In this document: positions 52,756 to 62,813 of the stretch, piece after piece | Numbering within the stretch: position 1 is the first letter of the stretch | How the letters are laid out: every line of letters begins with the position of its first letter | Assembly: GCF_009762775.1 (NCBI RefSeq) | Contig: NZ_CP046401.1 | Location: forward strand, 6,832,001 to 6,896,000 | Length of the DNA: 64,000 bases | Source of the DNA: Maribellus comscasis | Lineage (GTDB): Bacteria > Bacteroidota > Bacteroidia > Bacteroidales > Prolixibacteraceae | Reading direction: 5' to 3' | The notes under the pieces: generated by a model | Database searches by the model: none | What the model was told of the DNA's origin: nothing | Seen by the model: only the letters and a program-made list of their open reading frames with translations | Translations under genes and position numbers: made by a program

Positions 52756-55074
52756 TTAAAAAATTTCGGGTCTTTGTTCACCTTTGTATGGTTTAGCCCC
52801 TTTTTGTATTTCTCTGTTTCTTTTTACCGAGATAAATTCAGAATCGGTAGCAGTTGGAGCCTCAATAAAACCGTGATAGCGTCCCATCCAGTAATCGCGA
52901 AGAAAACCAACCGGTTCCATCACCCGTCTGCCGTTAGAACCTCCATCTAAATCTATCGGGCTCCGGCTGGCACGTGTAACACTCATTTCCCGCGGAGAAA
53001 TTCTTTTTCTTCCTCCTTCATAGGAAATATAACCAGGCTCAATAAACAGATCGTCGCGATGTGAGTTTTGGTAACTGTATTCTGTACAATCCAGTACCCA
53101 TTCCCTAAGATGTTTTATCATTTTCGCTTCATCGCAGTCGTTACCGGTAATTGCACCGTATACAAAATTAAACCACGGGATTTGCTCCATCCGTTTTACT
53201 TCCCAGGTTCGTTCCAGGCTCCTCAAATACATATTCCGAAGACGGGGATCTTCGGCGTAGCGCAGCAGTGTATAATAGCTGCGGAATGCATGATTATCAT
53301 CCCAAGTTGCGATATTTTCCGGTGGAAACACATTTTTTTGGCGAAGCGTATTTTCCGGATATCCCCAATCCACCAACTGCTGATAACCTTTTTTGAATTT
53401 TTCATCGCCGGTCAATGCCCAGGCTGTTTTGGTAAAAGCGAGTGCTTCCAAACCATTAATTCCCCGATCGACATAACCATAAGGACGCAGCAAATACTCA
53501 GGATTCCAGCGTCCCCACCGGGTTGGTTTTCCATCCATGTCGTTTAAAACCCAACCACAATCGATGATATACGAGGCAATTCGTTTTAAATGTTCCTTTG
53601 CTATGTCTTTTTCTTTGCCTTTGGCAGCCAGTTCGTAAAAAATAGAAACAGAATAGAAGTGAGCAATGACTTCGTCGCTTGACGTATCTCCCTTCCAAAT
53701 CCATTTCCCGTCAGAAGTTTTGTACCATTTGGCAGGCAAACCACCGGAGCCGTGTTTCGACATTTCGTCCTTGTCGCCGCCGGGAGAATAGATGGCCCGT
53801 GCAAAAAATCCCTCCACAGGGCTAATTTGTTCCAGCCAAATCATCGCTTTAAAAGCATCAACAGCTTGTTTTCTGTCCTCTTCGTCGCCGGTTACCGCAT
53901 ATTTATAACTCATTGCCGCCAGATAGGGTGATGTGTGTCCTCCGTCGTTGTCGCTGATTTCACGTACCCATTCGCCCTCTTTTTGATACAAAGTATGAAT
54001 AAATCCAAGTCTTTTATGCCCCCACTCTTCCAAATGAAGTTCATAATAATCCGCTTTTTTTTGCAAGGTAAAAGGCTCGTATTTTATAATTCCCAAGCCT
54101 CCGTCGGTGGCAATATAAACCACGCTGTCACCGGCGGCAATATCGTTTACATTGTTATCAGGAAGCCACAGTCCGGCTCCAAAATAGTGCCACTCGTTTT
54201 CCAACATTCTAACGGCGCCCTGTTGGGTTCCTATCCAAATGTCGCCATCAAAACCTTTTGTCAGACAGCTTGTGTTTTCTACCGGCAGTCCGTCTTCTCC
54301 TTTTAATGTCGTTAAAGTTGCTCCCCGCAATACAGCCAGTCCGCGGTCGGTGTTTATAAATAACCTACTGCCCAGCGAGAGCATTTCACCCGTATTTTTT
54401 GAAGGCAACGAACCCCAGTCAATAAAATCTTCGTTAACAATCAAACCGTCAAACAATACTATTTGGCCGGGGCGCAAAACGTACAATGTTCCGCTGTAAG
54501 ATTCAATTTCAGTAATGGGACCCAATTCTACCGGATCCGCGTGAAGCTGGGTACCATCTTCCATAACCATGGTCATGCTACTGGAATAATATCCATGTTC
54601 AGGCTTTGTACTTTTAAATTTCTTTCCGTCAAAACGGTAAATTTCATTTTTTGTAGCGGCATGCACTGCTTCGTTGTGCGTGCAAATATCAACATATTCT
54701 TTATCGTCTATTTTTTGCCAACTGCTTTCTTTCCGTAAATAGATTCCGTCAGAAGTAAGTGCCCAAAGGGAATTATTTTCGTTCTGTATTTTTTGAATTC
54801 CGGAAGGAGCTGAAGGTTCAGGCGACAAATTACCATTATGTAACACCTGTAATTTTCCGTCTAACACCACATAACATGTTCCGTTTAATTCAGCAACACT
54901 TTGAAGCGGTTTTTTTGTGCTAATCTTTTCAGCAACTTCCTGAAGATAAACCTCATCTTGTTGCGGTTTCCAAATATGTTGCTTTCTCCCGTACATTTGC
55001 TGTCCGGAAAGTATTTCTGAAAAAAGAATAAAACATGCGCAAATTAAAACTGCAATTCTGTCTCTGAACCTCAT
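52756..55074 (-). CDS. Secreted propeller plus alpha/alpha-barrel-like protein, paralogue A
   Basis: 772 residues with a signal peptide (IAVLICACFILFSEILSGQ). The N-terminal 320 residues look like a beta-propeller with blades such as IWIGTQQGAVRMLENEW and LFINTDRGLAVLRGATL. The C-terminal 440 residues are helical with ISDNDGGHTSPYLAAMSYKYAVTGD, DTSSDEVIAHFYSVSIFYELA, KPTRWGRWNPEY and NSHRDD, the make-up of an (alpha/alpha)6-type glycoside hydrolase or lyase. No CAZy family was recognised. A paralogue lies at 57954-60170. It is flanked by a GH172 gene and a phosphatase, so a role in glycan breakdown is likely. Confidence 0.75.
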   Translation of the reverse strand: MRFRDRIAVLICACFILFSEILSGQQMYGRKQHIWKPQQDEVYLQEVAEKISTKKPLQSVAELNGTCYVVLDGKLQVLHNGNLSPEPSAPSGIQKIQNENNSLWALTSDGIYLRKESSWQKIDDKEYVDICTHNEAVHAATKNEIYRFDGKKFKSTKPEHGYYSSSMTMVMEDGTQLHADPVELGPITEIESYSGTLYVLRPGQIVLFDGLIVNEDFIDWGSLPSKNTGEMLSLGSRLFINTDRGLAVLRGATLTTLKGEDGLPVENTSCLTKGFDGDIWIGTQQGAVRMLENEWHYFGAGLWLPDNNVNDIAAGDSVVYIATDGGLGIIKYEPFTLQKKADYYELHLEEWGHKRLGFIHTLYQKEGEWVREISDNDGGHTSPYLAAMSYKYAVTGDEEDRKQAVDAFKAMIWLEQISPVEGFFARAIYSPGGDKDEMSKHGSGGLPAKWYKTSDGKWIWKGDTSSDEVIAHFYSVSIFYELAAKGKEKDIAKEHLKRIASYIIDCGWVLNDMDGKPTRWGRWNPEYLLRPYGYVDRGINGLEALAFTKTAWALTGDEKFKKGYQQLVDWGYPENTLRQKNVFPPENIATWDDNHAFRSYYTLLRYAEDPRLRNMYLRSLERTWEVKRMEQIPWFNFVYGAITGNDCDEAKMIKHLREWVLDCTEYSYQNSHRDDLFIEPGYISYEGGRKRISPREMSVTRASRSPIDLDGGSNGRRVMEPVGFLRDYWMGRYHGFIEAPTATDSEFISVKRNREIQKGAKPYKGEQRPEIF

Positions 55075-55093
55075 ATTTCACTTTTCTTGTTTA

Positions 55094-56269
55094 TTATTTT
55101 GTTATTTCCAGTTCCTCGAAAGCCTGAACTTCCGGAAATGTTTGGTGCGGTTCTGATTGATACCAATATGCTACTGACGACAATTCATCTTCCAGTTGTT
55201 TATAACGTCCTTCACTTTTCCAGCCCAAACTCTGAATCGTAATTCTGATATCTTCTTTAAAACGAACCGGGTCCATCACATGCCAGCGATACTGTCCAAT
55301 CATACTTCGGTATTTGGGTCTTTTCCTTAAATCCCTGAAATAGTGAAATCCGGTGTAGGGCCCGCTAAACGGCGTATAAACTTCATAATCGTATTCATTT
55401 CTGCGATCGTTGTATCCGTACGAACCACAGAAATAATCTTCTTCGCCGGTTCCGCATATTGTTGGAAATTCGCTATCGCCATCGATAAAAAATTTCACTT
55501 CGCCCTCACCAAACCATCCTGAATTAAATGCGCCACGAGCCAGATACATCCCAACAAACTGGCCGGCTCCCTTTATGTCATCAAGAATAGTAAAAACTTC
55601 GCCCTCCGGCAAAGCATCCACATGGCGAAACTGGGCGTGAAAATACGCTGCATCTTCGGGAACATCCGTTAATGAATAATCAATCTGGTAATACAAACGC
55701 AAACCTTTTTGGTCAGTATTTTCCATGGTGATTTTGCATTTATTTCGAAAAGGCATTTGCCAGTAAGAATTAAAGCCGCTTCTGGGATTCACACAAATCG
55801 CAAAAGAGTTGATCTGTGGTTCGTAGCCCGAACCCCAGCCGGAGGCAAAGAAATCGCCAACCGGAACTTCCACTGAGGGTGTTTCCTCGCCATCCCAGTA
55901 AAACCGGATAACATTTCCGCGGTAATCGCCGGCCGGTGTCATCCAAATATGCTGAATTACACCTTCTCCTTCTATTTCAGCCAAAACAAAAGTTTCACCC
56001 GGTTCGATTAAAACGTAGGGATTAACTTTCCAGCCCTGTCCTAACTCGCGGGCTGCCCGGGCAGCACTTCCTTCTTCCAATGTTGCCATTCCTCCTTTTC
56101 CTTTTTCGCCGGTAAAATTCTCCGGGCTTATCGATCGGGACTCGGCATTGGAGAGACGATACAGGTTGCCCATATTCAAATCCATTCCATTAAAATTACC
56201 CGCTTTTTGAGCTGACGCAAAAACTGCAATAAGCAGCACAACAATAATTAAAGTAGCTTTTGTTTTCAT
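55094..56269 (-). CDS. GH172 (DUF2961) family glycoside hydrolase
   Basis: 391 residues with a signal peptide (LIIVVLLIAVFASAQ). The DUF2961 core is clear: GEGVIQHIWMTPAGDYRGNVIRFYWDGEETPSVEVPVGDFF, then FEFPTICGTGEEDYFCGSYGY with the conserved Glu residues (273-280) taken as catalytic. Family members are fructofuranosidases or D-arabinofuranosidases. It lies 19 bp after the GH28 gene and 20 bp before the propeller/barrel gene, so the three are one operon. The sugar it releases is not known. Confidence 0.88.
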   Translation of the reverse strand: MKTKATLIIVVLLIAVFASAQKAGNFNGMDLNMGNLYRLSNAESRSISPENFTGEKGKGGMATLEEGSAARAARELGQGWKVNPYVLIEPGETFVLAEIEGEGVIQHIWMTPAGDYRGNVIRFYWDGEETPSVEVPVGDFFASGWGSGYEPQINSFAICVNPRSGFNSYWQMPFRNKCKITMENTDQKGLRLYYQIDYSLTDVPEDAAYFHAQFRHVDALPEGEVFTILDDIKGAGQFVGMYLARGAFNSGWFGEGEVKFFIDGDSEFPTICGTGEEDYFCGSYGYNDRRNEYDYEVYTPFSGPYTGFHYFRDLRKRPKYRSMIGQYRWHVMDPVRFKEDIRITIQSLGWKSEGRYKQLEDELSSVAYWYQSEPHQTFPEVQAFEELEITK

Positions 56270-56289
56270 TTTTTAGTTTTTTGGATTAG

Positions 56290-57612
56290 TTAGTATTTTA
56301 CGTTTATAAAACTCATATTAATCACATTGTCGACGACCGAAAGTTCTCCCGATTTTTGAATGGTTACATTTTCCAGTTTTACGTTTTGAATGGGCATCTC
56401 CGGTAAACCGATCATACTTATGGCTTTTTCCTGAGCTATGTTACATTTCAAATTCCGAATCAGAATATTTTCAAATGCGGTGGGATTGTTTCCGCCACTG
56501 TAACTATGATACTGGTTGGTAAAACTGATACAGGTTTCAGCGGTGTCTATTTGAATATTATCAAGAATAACATTCTTCAGGTAGCCCCCTCGATCTTTAT
56601 TTGACTTAAATTGAACACCATAACTTCGAACCTTTTTGAAAGTAAGATTTTGGCAAATTACATTTTCAATTCCGCCGGAAAGTTCACTCCCAAAGGAAAT
56701 ACCGTGCAAACAGTTTTCCGAAACACAGTTCCGGATTAAAATATTTTTACTGGGTTTATTCACTCGCCACCCGTCCTGATCGCGACCCGACTTTATTGCA
56801 ACAAAATCGTCGCCGGTATTAAAATTACAGTTTTCGATGAGCACGTTCGTATCCGAATCAATATCAACACCATCGTTATTTATAAAGCGACTGTCAACTT
56901 TTACACCCCTAACTGTAATGTTATCGCAATAAGTTGGCTGAATGAGCCAAAATGCCCCGTTTTTAATTGTAATATCTTCGAGCAAAATATTTTTACAATT
57001 CAAAAGATGGATCAATTGCGGTCGCAGAAAATGGCCTTTGCCAAAAACCCGCTCATTAACCGGAACGCCATTTTTCCCCATTTCACGCAGTTTGTTCTGG
57101 TCTTTTTTCTGCAGTGGCCGCCATTCTCTGAAACTTTCTTCAGCAGAGCCATTTCCGTCAATAATTCCCTTGCCGGTTATGGCAATATTTTCAACATCGC
57201 TAGCATAAATAAAAGGTGAATAATTCCAGGCTTCTGTTCCTTCCCAACGAACCAAAACAACTGGCAAATAGTCTTCCGGCTTCTGGCTGAAAACAAGTTT
57301 TGTATTCTTTTCCAGATGAAGATTTACATTGTCTTTCAGAATAAGCGGACCTTCACAAAAATACTCTCCGGATGCCAAAACCACTTTGCCACCTCCGGCT
57401 TTGGAACATTCGTCTATTTTCTTGTTAATTACATCCGCAACATTTTCTTTTACAGTTTCTGAACTTATTTTAAAGATTCTGTCAGGGAAATCAGGTTCAC
57501 TTATCTTTTCCAGAATTACAGAAGCATCAACTTTCCAATCCTGTTGTTGTGATTTTGCGCTAACTGTCGCCAAACAAAGAAATACAATTCCTGTAAAAAC
57601 TTTTATGTTCAT
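56290..57612 (-). CDS. GH28-family polygalacturonase-like hydrolase
   Basis: 440 residues with a signal peptide (FTGIVFLCLATVSAKSQ). The right-handed beta-helix carries GH28 residues: NNDGVD (245-250), GDDFVAIKSG (with the Asp pair at 268-269), CLHGISFGSE (His303) and YGVQFKSNKDRGG (Lys336). GH28 enzymes cleave galacturonan or related uronic-acid chains by inversion. Bacteroidota GH28 enzymes vary in substrate, so pectic or rhamnogalacturonan-type glycans are possible. Confidence 0.9.
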   Translation of the reverse strand: MNIKVFTGIVFLCLATVSAKSQQQDWKVDASVILEKISEPDFPDRIFKISSETVKENVADVINKKIDECSKAGGGKVVLASGEYFCEGPLILKDNVNLHLEKNTKLVFSQKPEDYLPVVLVRWEGTEAWNYSPFIYASDVENIAITGKGIIDGNGSAEESFREWRPLQKKDQNKLREMGKNGVPVNERVFGKGHFLRPQLIHLLNCKNILLEDITIKNGAFWLIQPTYCDNITVRGVKVDSRFINNDGVDIDSDTNVLIENCNFNTGDDFVAIKSGRDQDGWRVNKPSKNILIRNCVSENCLHGISFGSELSGGIENVICQNLTFKKVRSYGVQFKSNKDRGGYLKNVILDNIQIDTAETCISFTNQYHSYSGGNNPTAFENILIRNLKCNIAQEKAISMIGLPEMPIQNVKLENVTIQKSGELSVVDNVINMSFINVKY

Positions 57613-57953
57613 CGGTTTATTTTTTTATTTAGAAAACACATAAAATTAATCATTACTGTCCGATAAAAATTAAAATTTTAGGCTAAAGCCGCTGTATTAT
57701 TCATTTTTAATTCACCATTATTATCAACGTTCAATTTTAATAGCATACTGCTAAAATTAATGTTTAAACCGAAGAAAAACTGTCCTCTACAGAACCAGCA
57801 TTTAAGAACTCTTTTTAGTTTGAATACTCTTGCTAAAACCCTCTCATTTCCCAATAGTTTATTAATAGATTTTAGAAAAGACGTACCGCAAATTTTCTTA
57901 TTGGTACGTCTTTGTGTTTAACCAAACCAGAAAAACACAGTTGTAACTAAAAA
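57613..57953. other. Intergenic region between the GH28 gene and paralogue B
   Basis: 340 bp, AT-rich, holding the upstream region of the GH28 gene and the terminator of the preceding unit (57877-57913). It marks the boundary between two minus-strand transcription units. No other structure was seen. Confidence 0.6.
57877..57913 (-). terminator. Hairpin terminator after paralogue B
   Basis: AAAGACGTACC (57877-57887) and GGTACGTCTTT (57903-57913) form a perfect 11-bp stem with a 15-base loop, beginning 41 bases after the stop codon of the 738-residue gene on the minus strand. The A/T run at each foot would give a U-tract in either direction. Confidence 0.75.
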
Positions 57954-60170
57954 CTATTTTTGAACAGGTTCTCCAATAACGCCTAAATAACGCCCAATCC
58001 AATAGGGAAGCAACCAAATATCTCCGGCGCTGTATTCCGAACGGCCATCACTGCCACCATCCAAATCAAAACGATTGGCGTTATGCCGTGAAATTCGCAG
58101 TTCATCAGGCGGAAGAACCTCTTTTATTGTTTGTTCTCTAAAATTTTCAGGAATAAGTTCAATGTCCTTTCTGTGGCTGTTTTTTACTGTCCAGTTCACC
58201 AAATCGAGCGGGTATTCCTGCAAATACCAGATTGCTTCTTCAAGATCATAATCATTATCACCAACAATTGCAGTCATAATGTTCCATAAGCCTTCCTTTT
58301 CTGGCCGCTCTGCTTCCCAATGATCAACAATTGCTTCTTTGTATTTTGCTTTTAATTCATCGTTAAACGCATAACGGTACAAGCCCCAGTATCCGCAGTA
58401 ATACATTTCATCGTCGGAGTGATTCCAGCTTTCGGACAACATTCTGCTCCAATCGTCAGCAGTTTCAGGAGCCCGGCCAATTTCACTCATGGGGCGCATG
58501 AGATTTTCCAAATAACCATGTTTCTCCATCAAACCGAACGCTGTCTTTTTGTATTTTTCTTTTCCTGTAAAATGATAAGCTGTCTGAAGCATGCCGATGT
58601 AATTTGATGAATTAATTTTGCGGTCACCCACCATAATCGGGCGCGCGTTAACATATTCCGGATTCCAGCGCCCCCAGGTTGTGGGCTCACCGTTCCAGTC
58701 AACCAAATAATGGTCATTTTTTATTGTTGTTGCCATTAAGGTGTCAATCAACAAAATGGCTTTACTTTTCAATTGGGCATCATCAACCAATTCAGCGATT
58801 GCACTAAACGCAAAAATGTGACCGATGGCTTCGTCACTGCTGGTTGTGGATTTCCAATCCCATTCGGGGTCTTCGGTTCTTCGCCACTTTTTATCGTGAT
58901 ATTTATAGCCGCGGCGTTCAAATGAACGTGATGGGAAACCCGGAATTTCGTTGATTGTATATAAACGTTCCATCGCATCGAGTGACTCCCGGATATTTTG
59001 TAAGGCATCTTCCGATTTTGTTACTACGTAGCGAAAAACCTCTCCTGCCAGATACATCGAGGTCCACAAACCATCGTTATCCGAAGTTTCCATACTTCCG
59101 CTTGTTACATCACCCTCAGTCATGCCTGAAACAGTAGCATTAAAACCGTTACGTATATGACGTTCACGAACCTGCTTTTCAAAAAACATGGCTTTGTCGA
59201 ACAATGTCATTTCTTTTCTGCAAATTTTTGCCAAACCGGCATCGGTTAAAATCAAAACTGAATTTTCGGGGCCTTTTGAAATATCAATCACATTATCAGA
59301 AGGGAGCCATCTTTTGGAGGCGTAATAGCTGAATTTATCGTTTTTTTCAAGTTTAAAAGCCCCTTGTGTTGAGCCAAACCAGGTTTCGCCATCCACCGAT
59401 TTTATTGTTGTAATTTCAGGCCACGGTAAGTTTTTTTCAATCTGACTAATGTGCTTTTTCGATTTAGCATCAAATTCAAAAAAACCGTCAGACGTTCCGG
59501 CCAAAACTTTTTTACCTGCTACTTCAATACAGGTTAATTTATCATTTTGAAGAACAAGTTCCAGTTTATTATTTTTGGGTGAAAATGAATAAATTTCTCC
59601 GGCACTCAATATAAAAAAATGGTCATTTTCCGAGTCATATTTTATATCCTGAATTTCGTTATTTAAACTTCCTTCCCATAGTGTTTCCGAATCTTTTAAC
59701 AAGTTCAGTTCCATTTCGTCGGCTATCAGAAATGTAAAATCCTGACCTGCTGAAAATAATTTTGCATTGGGTAAATCATGCCGGGAATATAAATTCCCTG
59801 CCCACGCATTACTCAAAACTGCTTTATCATCAATGTATATTATTTGATTTTTATAAATATCTGCGTCTGTAATTCCTTTGTCTGATGTTGGGCGATATTG
59901 CACATCATTTACCAATTCTCCGGGAAACAAAAACTGCCCGGCTTTTGGACGCAACAATCCGTGAGAGGAAAGTACCTGTATATACCCGTTACGATCGGAA
60001 ACCACACTGTTTAGTGTTACGCGCTCATTTGTAAAATTATATTTTATGCTATACTCCTGAACAAAAGGTTTATCAGCAATGTAAATATTTGAACGTTGTC
60101 CAAAACAGAACGTTGTGCCCAATACAGCAACCAACAGCAGTGTAAATATTGTTTTCAATTTTATATTCAT
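57954..60170 (-). CDS. Secreted propeller plus alpha/alpha-barrel-like protein, paralogue B
   Basis: 738 residues with a signal peptide (IFTLLLVAVLGTTFCFGQ). Same plan as paralogue A: an N-terminal propeller (TWFGSTQGAFKLEKNDKF) and a helical C-terminal domain with TSDNDGLWTSMYLAGEVF, TTSSDEAIGHIFAFSAIAELV, EPTTWGRWNPEY, NSHRKD and FDLDGGSDGRSEY. The shared motifs match paralogue A's while the rest is divergent, so the two probably act on related but not identical substrates. The shared Asp/Glu and Trp motifs are candidates for a catalytic centre. No CAZy family was recognised. Confidence 0.75.
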   Translation of the reverse strand: MNIKLKTIFTLLLVAVLGTTFCFGQRSNIYIADKPFVQEYSIKYNFTNERVTLNSVVSDRNGYIQVLSSHGLLRPKAGQFLFPGELVNDVQYRPTSDKGITDADIYKNQIIYIDDKAVLSNAWAGNLYSRHDLPNAKLFSAGQDFTFLIADEMELNLLKDSETLWEGSLNNEIQDIKYDSENDHFFILSAGEIYSFSPKNNKLELVLQNDKLTCIEVAGKKVLAGTSDGFFEFDAKSKKHISQIEKNLPWPEITTIKSVDGETWFGSTQGAFKLEKNDKFSYYASKRWLPSDNVIDISKGPENSVLILTDAGLAKICRKEMTLFDKAMFFEKQVRERHIRNGFNATVSGMTEGDVTSGSMETSDNDGLWTSMYLAGEVFRYVVTKSEDALQNIRESLDAMERLYTINEIPGFPSRSFERRGYKYHDKKWRRTEDPEWDWKSTTSSDEAIGHIFAFSAIAELVDDAQLKSKAILLIDTLMATTIKNDHYLVDWNGEPTTWGRWNPEYVNARPIMVGDRKINSSNYIGMLQTAYHFTGKEKYKKTAFGLMEKHGYLENLMRPMSEIGRAPETADDWSRMLSESWNHSDDEMYYCGYWGLYRYAFNDELKAKYKEAIVDHWEAERPEKEGLWNIMTAIVGDNDYDLEEAIWYLQEYPLDLVNWTVKNSHRKDIELIPENFREQTIKEVLPPDELRISRHNANRFDLDGGSDGRSEYSAGDIWLLPYWIGRYLGVIGEPVQK

Positions 60171-60299
60171 TTCAATAATTTTAATTTCTCTTTTCTTAAA
60201 AATCTATTCTGTTTACCTTACTTGTCATAATTTAGAGTGTTAATTTTTATCTTCTTTACATTAAGTTCAAACAAGTTGCAAGTGATTTAAACATAAATT

Positions 60300-61376
60300 T
60301 CAATCTGCTTTTCTTATTCCAAAAGGCTGTGTTCCGGTGACAGACTCCGGGCCAAAAATCTCAGCACGCACATAACCCGATAGTTCCGGAATTTCAGAGA
60401 GACTTAATCTTCCACCTCGCCCTACTATATTACTTCCTGAAATCCAACGAATTGAGTCCTGTCCGGAAGACACAATCTCAATTGTTGCTTTTTTTGAATT
60501 CACTTCAATCGATTTAATATCCGGCACTTCAGTACCATTGTGCCCATTAACCGCATAAACATAGAAAAAACGTCCTTCAAGCATTCCTATCCGAATCCAC
60601 TCTTCGTTTAATTCCGGCAAAATAAATACGTTCCAATTACGTCCCAACCTTTCCATTCCTGCATGGAAATCGTCGTTTGAGTAACCCCAAACATTCCTCC
60701 CGGGCATCGTTTTTTTCAAAACTTTGTCCCAAAGTTCACGGTCATGCGGATACCGATCTCCTTGATTATAGACTTCCATTCCTGTAAGAAAATCATAACT
60801 GTTAAATATGTCAACATACCAGCTAACATTATATTTTTCAGGATTTCGGGCTGTGTAGCGCCCCGGATGATTTAATAGTGCAAGCCCGTTCTTTTTGCCA
60901 ATTTCTCCCAACGCAATATTTTCATCTCCGGGCTGCTGCTGATAATCAGAAAAATAACTCCCAGTATGATGGGGAGCCGATACTTCGTTTCCCTGAATAG
61001 CAAATATTTCCATTTCCGCAGGATTGCGGTTTTCGAAAACCAGTTCATCTGATGTTATGTCTCCCCGCTCAAGTCGTTCATGAGCGGATTCGCCGGGCAA
61101 CATTTCAGAAAAGTTTGTCCAGGGATAGGTAACTTCATTGTGATCTGTAATCGCCAGTATTTTATACCCCAAACTGTGATAACTGTCCACCACTTTCTGG
61201 GGACTCATTCTTCCATCGCTCCGTGTGGTGTGGGTATGCAAATTGGCCTTATATTTACTGTGGTTTTCCCAATCCACATTTTCGTACGGATTATTAATTT
61301 CCCATTTTGATGAACATCCCGAAAAAATAAATCCGGATGTTATTATCATTATTAAAACCTGAAATAAGCTTTTCAT
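60300..61376 (-). CDS. PHP-domain phosphoesterase lipoprotein
   Basis: 358 residues with a lipobox (ITSGFIFSGC, Cys about 21). The PHP metal motifs are visible: NLHTHTTRSDG, ILAITDHNEVTY, EIFAIQGNEVS, LLNHPGR and NDDFH. PHP proteins hydrolyse phosphate esters with a trinuclear metal site. The gene stands in a set of four envelope phosphoesterases, next to glycan-degrading enzymes, suggesting a phosphorylated glycan or glycolipid as the target. Confidence 0.85.
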   Translation of the reverse strand: MKSLFQVLIMIITSGFIFSGCSSKWEINNPYENVDWENHSKYKANLHTHTTRSDGRMSPQKVVDSYHSLGYKILAITDHNEVTYPWTNFSEMLPGESAHERLERGDITSDELVFENRNPAEMEIFAIQGNEVSAPHHTGSYFSDYQQQPGDENIALGEIGKKNGLALLNHPGRYTARNPEKYNVSWYVDIFNSYDFLTGMEVYNQGDRYPHDRELWDKVLKKTMPGRNVWGYSNDDFHAGMERLGRNWNVFILPELNEEWIRIGMLEGRFFYVYAVNGHNGTEVPDIKSIEVNSKKATIEIVSSGQDSIRWISGSNIVGRGGRLSLSEIPELSGYVRAEIFGPESVTGTQPFGIRKAD

Positions 61377-61397
61377 AATACAAATTTTCTTGGTTTT

Positions 61398-62801
61398 TTA
61401 TTTTTCTTTTTGAATATTAAAAACATCATTTAATTCATCAACAGTCAGTTCCATCACAAATATTTGCATATACCCGCGTTCTTCACCCGTATTTTTATTT
61501 GGTTGAAAGATGTTGTATGCCAGCATTTCTCCATTTCCTGAGACCACCAGTTGAGTCCTGTCCTGTTTGTCGTTTGTTAACATTACACTTTTGCCAAAAT
61601 TATTCCCCGGCTTTGTACATGAAGCGGCAATGTTTCCGTTAACCACCGAAAAAACCCAGTTCCCGGATGGATGCCAGCGCACACAGGAAGCGTCGTTGGA
61701 AAAATGACTAAGCTGCAAAGGTTGTTTTCTTTTGTCAGAAGAAAGTTCTGAACCATCGGCGTCGATAACAAATATCTGTTTAACTCCTTCTTTATCGCTG
61801 GCCAGATAAGCGACCCTTTTTCCATCTGCAGACCCTCTTACAATACCTGAAACTGATCCGGAGTAAGTTAAACGGCGAATCTGAATACCAGCCGGTGGCT
61901 CCGGATACGTGTCTGAATCGCCGGAAAATGCTGATGTTATATCCACATCATCGGGAATATCAGCAACAAAAAGAGAGGTGTCATAATCCAGTCCATTCCC
62001 GGCACGTACCTTTCCAATAAACGCACGCATAGTTCCAACTGAATCGACCCACGAATCTCCATATGCTTTTTCAATCTCTCCGGCTTTTGATTTACCTTTT
62101 CCGGCAGGTTTGACAATTACTGAAAAATAATGCGTGTAACCCTTTGGAGAATCCTGGTTTTTTTCCATGTAACCAATGGTCCGGTCAATATCAGTTATCA
62201 AAAAATCATCGTAAGTAAATCCAATTCGTTTCCCGTTTCGGGAGTATTCATGACGGTGTGTTCCTCCCCGTTGTGCCCCCGGAATGGTAGGCCCTTCTGT
62301 TGAAACATTACGCATATCAACTTTTGTTATTGCTCCTTTTCCATCAGTGCTGACTTCCACACCGGTTCGGTTTGGCTTGTCATAATATCCTCTTTTTTTA
62401 ACTTCTTCAAGCAGAGGACCATGAATAAAAATGGCTTTTTCTTCCGACGGATGCCATGACACTGCTCCAACTCCGGGTGCTGCCTGCTCGCCCGTTATCG
62501 ATTCAGGTTCATACAAAATAGTTTCTTTCCCTGTTGCAATCTCAATCTTTTCAATGGTTTTACAATTGCCAATATCTTCATTAAAAATGGTGCCCCGGGT
62601 GTCGTAACATAAAAAGTTATCATCGGGGGAAAAGTTGTCGTTATTGTCCAGTGCATGGTTTTTATCCGAAAACGATATTTGTTTTTCTTTCATTATTATT
62701 TGTAAAACTCTATTTTGATTTTCAGCTATGCATCCGGTAAGCCCTAATCCCGTTAGCCATAAAAATGCTGTTAAACTGTTATATTGTAGTTTTCTTTTCA
62801 T
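61398..62801 (-). CDS. YidR/DUF3748-like beta-propeller lipoprotein
   Basis: 467 residues with a lipobox (WLTGLGLTGC, Cys about 24). The body follows the E. coli YidR family: NFSPDDNFLCYDTRGTIFNEDIG, GVGAVSWHPSEEKAIFIHGP, RTGVEV, PGAQRGGTHRHEYSRNGKRIGFTYDD, a SDTYPEPPAGIQIRRLTYSG segment and C-terminal TolB-like blades (ASCVRWHPSGNWVFSVV). The family has no assigned enzymatic role. It is 12 bp from the metallophosphoesterase upstream and 21 bp from the PHP gene, so it is part of that operon. Confidence 0.85.
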   Translation of the reverse strand: MKRKLQYNSLTAFLWLTGLGLTGCIAENQNRVLQIIMKEKQISFSDKNHALDNNDNFSPDDNFLCYDTRGTIFNEDIGNCKTIEKIEIATGKETILYEPESITGEQAAPGVGAVSWHPSEEKAIFIHGPLLEEVKKRGYYDKPNRTGVEVSTDGKGAITKVDMRNVSTEGPTIPGAQRGGTHRHEYSRNGKRIGFTYDDFLITDIDRTIGYMEKNQDSPKGYTHYFSVIVKPAGKGKSKAGEIEKAYGDSWVDSVGTMRAFIGKVRAGNGLDYDTSLFVADIPDDVDITSAFSGDSDTYPEPPAGIQIRRLTYSGSVSGIVRGSADGKRVAYLASDKEGVKQIFVIDADGSELSSDKRKQPLQLSHFSNDASCVRWHPSGNWVFSVVNGNIAASCTKPGNNFGKSVMLTNDKQDRTQLVVSGNGEMLAYNIFQPNKNTGEERGYMQIFVMELTVDELNDVFNIQKEK

Positions 62802-62813
62802 TTAGCCAGCTGG

